Source of the DNA: Thermogemmatispora carboxidivorans
GTDB lineage: Bacteria > Chloroflexota > Ktedonobacteria > Ktedonobacterales > Ktedonobacteraceae
Reading direction: 5' to 3'
DNA: 64,000 nucleotides
Assembly (NCBI RefSeq): GCF_000702505.1
Contig: NZ_JNIM01000001.1
Coordinates: 1,178,001 to 1,242,000 of the forward strand
The notes below the pieces were generated by a model. It made no database searches. It was given only the letters and a program-made list of their open reading frames with translations, and was not told the origin of the DNA. Of this stretch, positions 60,468 through 64,000 are shown piece by piece. The translations under genes and the position numbers were made by a program. Each line of letters begins with the position of its first letter. Within the stretch, counting starts at the first letter, position 1.

Positions 60468-61481
60468 TTACGGGAGATCCTTGTAGCTCGCCGTGACCTC
60501 CTCGAGCAGGGCCTTCAAGCGCTCCGGCTCGCGATAGAGCATCAGGGTCTCTTCCAGCAGGCGGCCCAGGGCTTCACCGCGCACGACCAACGGTGGGCGC
60601 CCAACCAGGTCGCGCAAGAGCGTATCGGTCGCCTGCTGGACGCAGCGTTCAACCAGGGCATCGTTGAGAGGGACATCCAATTCATTCCTCCCCTGCTCCT
60701 CCAACAGCAGATCATAGACCTCCTGGGTCAGTTCGAGATTGGAAAAGATCTCAGTATCGCTGAATATCACTGCCGTAATCATATTGCGTACACGTCCCTG
60801 ACGGCTGCTGATGGCGCCGTAGCGCGTGCTGCGCAGGATATTGCCTAGCACATATTGGAACTCCCCCGGCGTGACATCCTTGAGCGTCTCGATATCGAGA
60901 AAATGGACCTCGGGCAAGACATACTCGTCTTCGTTGATAGAGGTTGAAGGCTTGCCGTCGAAAGGATTGCGCATCGTCCCGTTATCGAAGGTGGCGTTGA
61001 AGGTCCGTGTGCCGGTCACCAGGCTGGCTGGAGCCAGCGAGTAGGCATCATCGGTCATGACGCGGCTCTTCTGCGCGCCACCGCCTCCGGCGGCGTAGCC
61101 ATAGACCATACAGTCAATGCACTTGCCACAGGGGGCATTGGTGTTGAGCGCGCAGGGGCGCTGCTCGCGACCAACCGTCACCGTTCCTAGCAGACCATGC
61201 TCGCGCAGCAGCTCGCGCCCGACGCGGCGCTCGACAGCGCTCTGTTTCCGCTTGCTGATGACCACGCGCTGGATCGGTTCGCGCGTGGTCTCCCGGCGAC
61301 CGGCGGTCACCAGCTCTTTGACGAGGCCCTCGCCACTGCCTTCCGTACGGAAGATTGTCTCTGACTCGGTTTTGCGGATCAGGATGACGCTGACGTAGCG
61401 GCCATGCGGAAAGTTATCATAGCGCTCCAGCAGATACTCGCGATAGTGATTGAGCACGGTGAATGTTGAGGTGACGCTCAT
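60468..61481 (-). CDS. csc2: Type I-D Cascade backbone subunit Csc2 (Cas7)
   Basis: A 337-residue Cas7-family RAMP that forms the filament along the crRNA and gives PAM-side contacts in type I-D. Typical stretches are HGRYVSVILIRKTESETIFRTEGSGE, the zinc/Cys loop NAPCGKCIDCMVYGYAAGGGGAQKSRVMTDDAYSLAP, TRTFNATFDNGTMRN and TRYGAISSRQGRVRN. The preceding gene is the small subunit and the next is csc1, the usual I-D order. Confidence 0.95.
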   Translation of the reverse strand: MSVTSTFTVLNHYREYLLERYDNFPHGRYVSVILIRKTESETIFRTEGSGEGLVKELVTAGRRETTREPIQRVVISKRKQSAVERRVGRELLREHGLLGTVTVGREQRPCALNTNAPCGKCIDCMVYGYAAGGGGAQKSRVMTDDAYSLAPASLVTGTRTFNATFDNGTMRNPFDGKPSTSINEDEYVLPEVHFLDIETLKDVTPGEFQYVLGNILRSTRYGAISSRQGRVRNMITAVIFSDTEIFSNLELTQEVYDLLLEEQGRNELDVPLNDALVERCVQQATDTLLRDLVGRPPLVVRGEALGRLLEETLMLYREPERLKALLEEVTASYKDLP

Positions 61482-61605
61482 GGACTAATACCATCCTTTC
61501 TTCGGTGGTGGATAATCTGGGCATTTTGCTTCTCTTGCACTTTCTTCTTCTGAGCAAGGTGCGACCTCGATGCGGGGTGGTCTTGCTCACGCAGTGCAAC
61601 CTGGG

Positions 61606-62118
61606 CTAATCCAAGGCTGGACCGGCCTCCGCTGGCTCCTCTGTCTCCGCTGCTTCCTCTGTCTCAAGCTGCTGAAGTGCCTCCTCCGGTGATGCAGCCT
61701 GCTTTTTCTCCAGCAAGACGCGGGCCAGCTCCTGGCGCACATAGACCAGGTAGGCGCTGCGCAGCGAGCGCTCACGCTGGAGCAGTTTCCCTACATGGTC
61801 GTCAAGGGCCTGCTTGAGCACTTTCTCAAAAAACAGGTCGACGTACTCATAAATCGCAGCCTCTTGGACCCGGCTGCGAATGCGCTGGAGGTGGTCGAAG
61901 ATCAGGCCCTTGCTGCTATCTCGGGCAAACTCCAGCTCCTTCGGATAGCGTCCCAGCTCGGCCAGAATGATGTCTAGGGGCTTCAGTAGGGAATTGCGCT
62001 TAAATGAGCGGCCACGAATGGCCTTCCTGGCCGCGTAGACGGCCACTTCTTTCAGCGCCTGGGCCAGCAGATCCCCTCTGGCCTGGTGAGGGCTTGCCTG
62101 GGAAGGTGTGGATGTCAC
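61606..62118 (-). CDS. Stand-alone small subunit, candidate Cas11d
   Basis: A 170-residue, almost fully helical and basic protein (LLAQALKEVAVYAARKAIRGRSFKRNSLLKPLDIILAELGRYP...IYEYVDLFFEKVLKQALDDHVGKLL), ending in an acidic Ala/Glu tail. In characterised type I-D systems the small subunit comes from an internal start in cas10d, whose C-terminal domain it duplicates. Here it is a separate gene placed between cas10d and csc2, starting at GTG 62118 with GAGGAGG 6 nt upstream. The position and helical character support Cas11d, but no motif proves it. A split-off C-terminal part of Cas10d is the best explanation. Confidence 0.7.
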   Translation of the reverse strand: MTSTPSQASPHQARGDLLAQALKEVAVYAARKAIRGRSFKRNSLLKPLDIILAELGRYPKELEFARDSSKGLIFDHLQRIRSRVQEAAIYEYVDLFFEKVLKQALDDHVGKLLQRERSLRSAYLVYVRQELARVLLEKKQAASPEEALQQLETEEAAETEEPAEAGPALD

Positions 62119-62180
62119 AATGAACCTCCTCTTCTAATCTGAGCTGCGGCGAACAGGTGACGGACAGACAGGCGGGGGCG

Positions 62181-64000
62181 CTAGCCGAGCGCCTCCGCTG
62201 CCCCGAGCAGCTGCTCCAGCAGCGGGGCGACCTGGTAACTGAGCGTTAAAGGATTCTGCTGCTGCTTGCCGGCTTTCTCCTCGATCAGGCGATCCACCTC
62301 ATGGTAAAGCGCCAGTGGGTCCTGGGCTGCTGCGGTGACCAGGTCGTAGAGGACTTTCACGGTCGACAGGGCGTCCGGTTGCAGCTTATGGGCCAGCTGA
62401 TGCAGGAGAGCCAGGCGCCGGCAGAGGGCCCGCACCTGGGAACGGGTCAGTACCTGCTCTGGCAATAACCAGGCAAGCGCCTGGGGTATCCCTTCCGCCA
62501 TGAAGGCCACCGGCTCGGACCCGATCATTTCCTGCTCCAAATTGAGCAGTGGCGTTGGCAGGCGCGAGAGCAGGACGCGGCAGTCAAACCAGGCCGCCAG
62601 CACGAGGGCTTTCTCCAGCGCGACCAGGTATTGGCGACCGTAGCCCTGCTGGTTGATGGTCAACGGCAGGACAGGCGTAGGGCCGAGCGCCTCCGCATAG
62701 CGCGGAAGGATCAGTCCCTGGTGCAGCTCTTTCCGACAGCGCAACTTTTGGAGGACCTGGCCAGCAGCCAGCCGTTGCCACTGCTCCTCGTCGCGCGTCT
62801 CCGGGTCGATCGCTACCGTGTCCTCCCCGATGAGGCTCTCGACTGTCTGCCACCAGGCGCGCAGCAGCGGCTCGGGAAAGAAGCTGTATGGGAACAGGTG
62901 GAGATAGAAGGTTTGCAGCTCGCTGCCCTGCTTGTCACGATGTGAGGGCCAGGCCAGCTTTTCTAGCAGGAACTGCGCGCGGCAGATGGGACAGATGTTG
63001 CGCTTCGGCTCTCGTGGACTGCCGCCCTCCAGCCGGTTCGAGAATTGCTGCACACCAATGCTCGGCGGCACCTGCAGCGCCATCCACTCCTCGGCAGGCA
63101 AGGGGCTGCTACAGTAGCTGCACTGCCGATCTGTATAGCGCGGATCTGCATAGTGACGCAGGTTGGCCCGAAAGTCGACCGGCTGCTGCAGCTCTCCGCT
63201 GCTCAGATCCCAGAAGCTGAGATGGCGATCCAGATAGTCAAGGATTGCCTCCTCTTGGGGGCTACTCGCTGAGAGCGCCGGCGTGTCGTCTCCTGCAGCT
63301 GTCAGCGGTGACAGGCTAGTAGCTGCAGCCGAAGCTGCGCTGTGGCCCGCTGCTGAACCCTGCGGGTTGTCGCTGTTGGCGGACTGGAGTGAGGTAGGAG
63401 CTCTGTTCCCCCGTTTGCCGCCACGGCCAGCGCGTTGGGGAGCGGCTCGCTGTGCCTGCTCTTCCAGGCGGGCAAGATCGGCCAGGGCGGCGGCTTCCAT
63501 CTCGAGAAGCGGGGTCGCGGGCAGGTCACGGGCCATAGCGTAGCCACGCCGATAGGAGTTGATCAGGGCGTAAAGCGGCTGTCGCTCCTCGGGCACCCCA
63601 AAGAGACGCGCCACTCGCTGCCAGGCGTCCTCGTGCAGGCGTTTCAGTTCCTCACCCCGGTGGGCGTCGAGGAAGTTCCGGTAGGCCATGAGAAACTCGC
63701 CCCGCTTAAGTGCCTCGGGATCAGTGGGCAGCAGCTGCTGCTCCGCCAGCAGCGCCTGACACTGGGCCCGCAGGGCTGGATCAGCCGCCGCTTGCGGCGA
63801 GTTGAGGAAGGTCTCCAGGTCCTGGCGCGCCGCTGCCTCTCGCTCCTGGCGCCACTCATCGCGGTACTGCTTGCGCCTGACCACGTTGGTGATGCTGCCA
63901 AAGATCTGCTCGATGGGGGCGCCGCTCTGGAGGGCCGCCTCGTCGACGCTGATCCCGGAGGGCCGTGCCTTGATGAACTCCGTCAGCCCTTGCTGCTGCA
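62181..64000 (-). CDS. cas10d: Type I-D large subunit Cas10d/Csc3 (5' part outside window)
   Basis: The visible 606 codons are the C-terminal part of the I-D large subunit. The frame is open through the window's right edge, so the true start and the N-terminal HD nuclease lie beyond it. Visible features are a zinc-binding loop (CSYCSSPLPAEEW...NICPICRAQFLLEKLAWPS), the Csc3-typical FYLHLFPYSFFPEPLLRAWW, and a helical C-terminus ending in LLEQLLGAAEALG. A linker of about 80 residues rich in Ala/Ser/Arg (visible residues about 190-270) is unusual in length. It ends 62 nt before the small-subunit gene and appears to lack the terminal small-subunit domain of other Cas10d proteins. Confidence 0.9.
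   Translation of the reverse strand, partial: QQQGLTEFIKARPSGISVDEAALQSGAPIEQIFGSITNVVRRKQYRDEWRQEREAAARQDLETFLNSPQAAADPALRAQCQALLAEQQLLPTDPEALKRGEFLMAYRNFLDAHRGEELKRLHEDAWQRVARLFGVPEERQPLYALINSYRRGYAMARDLPATPLLEMEAAALADLARLEEQAQRAAPQRAGRGGKRGNRAPTSLQSANSDNPQGSAAGHSAASAAATSLSPLTAAGDDTPALSASSPQEEAILDYLDRHLSFWDLSSGELQQPVDFRANLRHYADPRYTDRQCSYCSSPLPAEEWMALQVPPSIGVQQFSNRLEGGSPREPKRNICPICRAQFLLEKLAWPSHRDKQGSELQTFYLHLFPYSFFPEPLLRAWWQTVESLIGEDTVAIDPETRDEEQWQRLAAGQVLQKLRCRKELHQGLILPRYAEALGPTPVLPLTINQQGYGRQYLVALEKALVLAAWFDCRVLLSRLPTPLLNLEQEMIGSEPVAFMAEGIPQALAWLLPEQVLTRSQVRALCRRLALLHQLAHKLQPDALSTVKVLYDLVTAAAQDPLALYHEVDRLIEEKAGKQQQNPLTLSYQVAPLLEQLLGAAEALG

Noticed and set aside
53663..64000. Classifying the cas locus as type III because of a Cas10-like large subunit
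   Set aside because: Cas3', Csc1 and Csc2 are present and the large subunit is Csc3-like, which defines type I-D.

Overview
The window looks like a GC-rich chromosomal segment from a thermophilic, spore- or mycelium-forming Chloroflexota of the Ktedonobacteria type (Thermogemmatispora-like). This is inferred from gene content (type 2 lanthipeptide genes, PQQ genes, acetoacetyl-CoA synthetase, type I-D CRISPR-Cas, many large low-homology proteins) and codon style. No rRNA or other taxonomic marker is present, so the assignment is tentative.

Layout. 1-6.7 kb: a giant P-loop/HEAT-repeat membrane protein and a convergent dCTP deaminase, with a structured inverted repeat between them. 6.8-13.3 kb: exonuclease/GIY-YIG fusion nuclease, threonine dehydratase, a GNAT acetyltransferase, release factor 2 with a programmed +1 frameshift, and a primary-type sigma factor. 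13.3-15.4 kb: a gene-poor stretch with a small zinc-ribbon protein and a decayed IS200/IS605 element. 15.5-18.8 kb: ftsY, accD, accA and a tRNA-Leu(CAA). 19-22.3 kb: a YeiH-type exporter with a small membrane partner, and an HNH endonuclease.

22.4-30.5 kb (minus strand) is a type 2 lanthipeptide cluster: LanM synthetase, mersacidin-type precursor LanA, peptidase-containing exporter LanT and a short HlyD-like adaptor. 30.6-34.7 kb (minus strand) is a second RiPP pathway, PQQ biosynthesis (pqqA-B-C-D-E); pqqA is a 37-codon gene that is easily missed. 35-38.4 kb: acetoacetyl-CoA synthetase and a DnaG-like primase/toprim protein. 38.7-45.2 kb: small membrane protein, C39-like peptidase, cupin, excisionase-type HTH protein, Rieske membrane protein, Fe-S-type ArsR/SufR-like regulator and an FMN-dependent hydroxyacid oxidase. 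45.7-51.4 kb: CBS-domain protein, pyruvate dehydrogenase E1alpha-E1beta-E2 operon closed by a strong terminator, and an MFS exporter.

51.4-64 kb holds a type I-D CRISPR-Cas locus. A 12-repeat array has its own leader promoter and is read rightward. It faces a minus-strand cas operon in the order cas10d(csc3)-small subunit-csc2-csc1-cas3'-cas6-cas4-cas1-cas2, with cas10d cut by the right window edge. The small subunit appears as an independent gene. The most unusual items are this stand-alone small-subunit gene, the new lanthipeptide precursor with its decorated LanT, several structured intergenic elements (5.9, 18.6 and 21.0 kb), and a frameshift-like broken gene beside the CRISPR leader.
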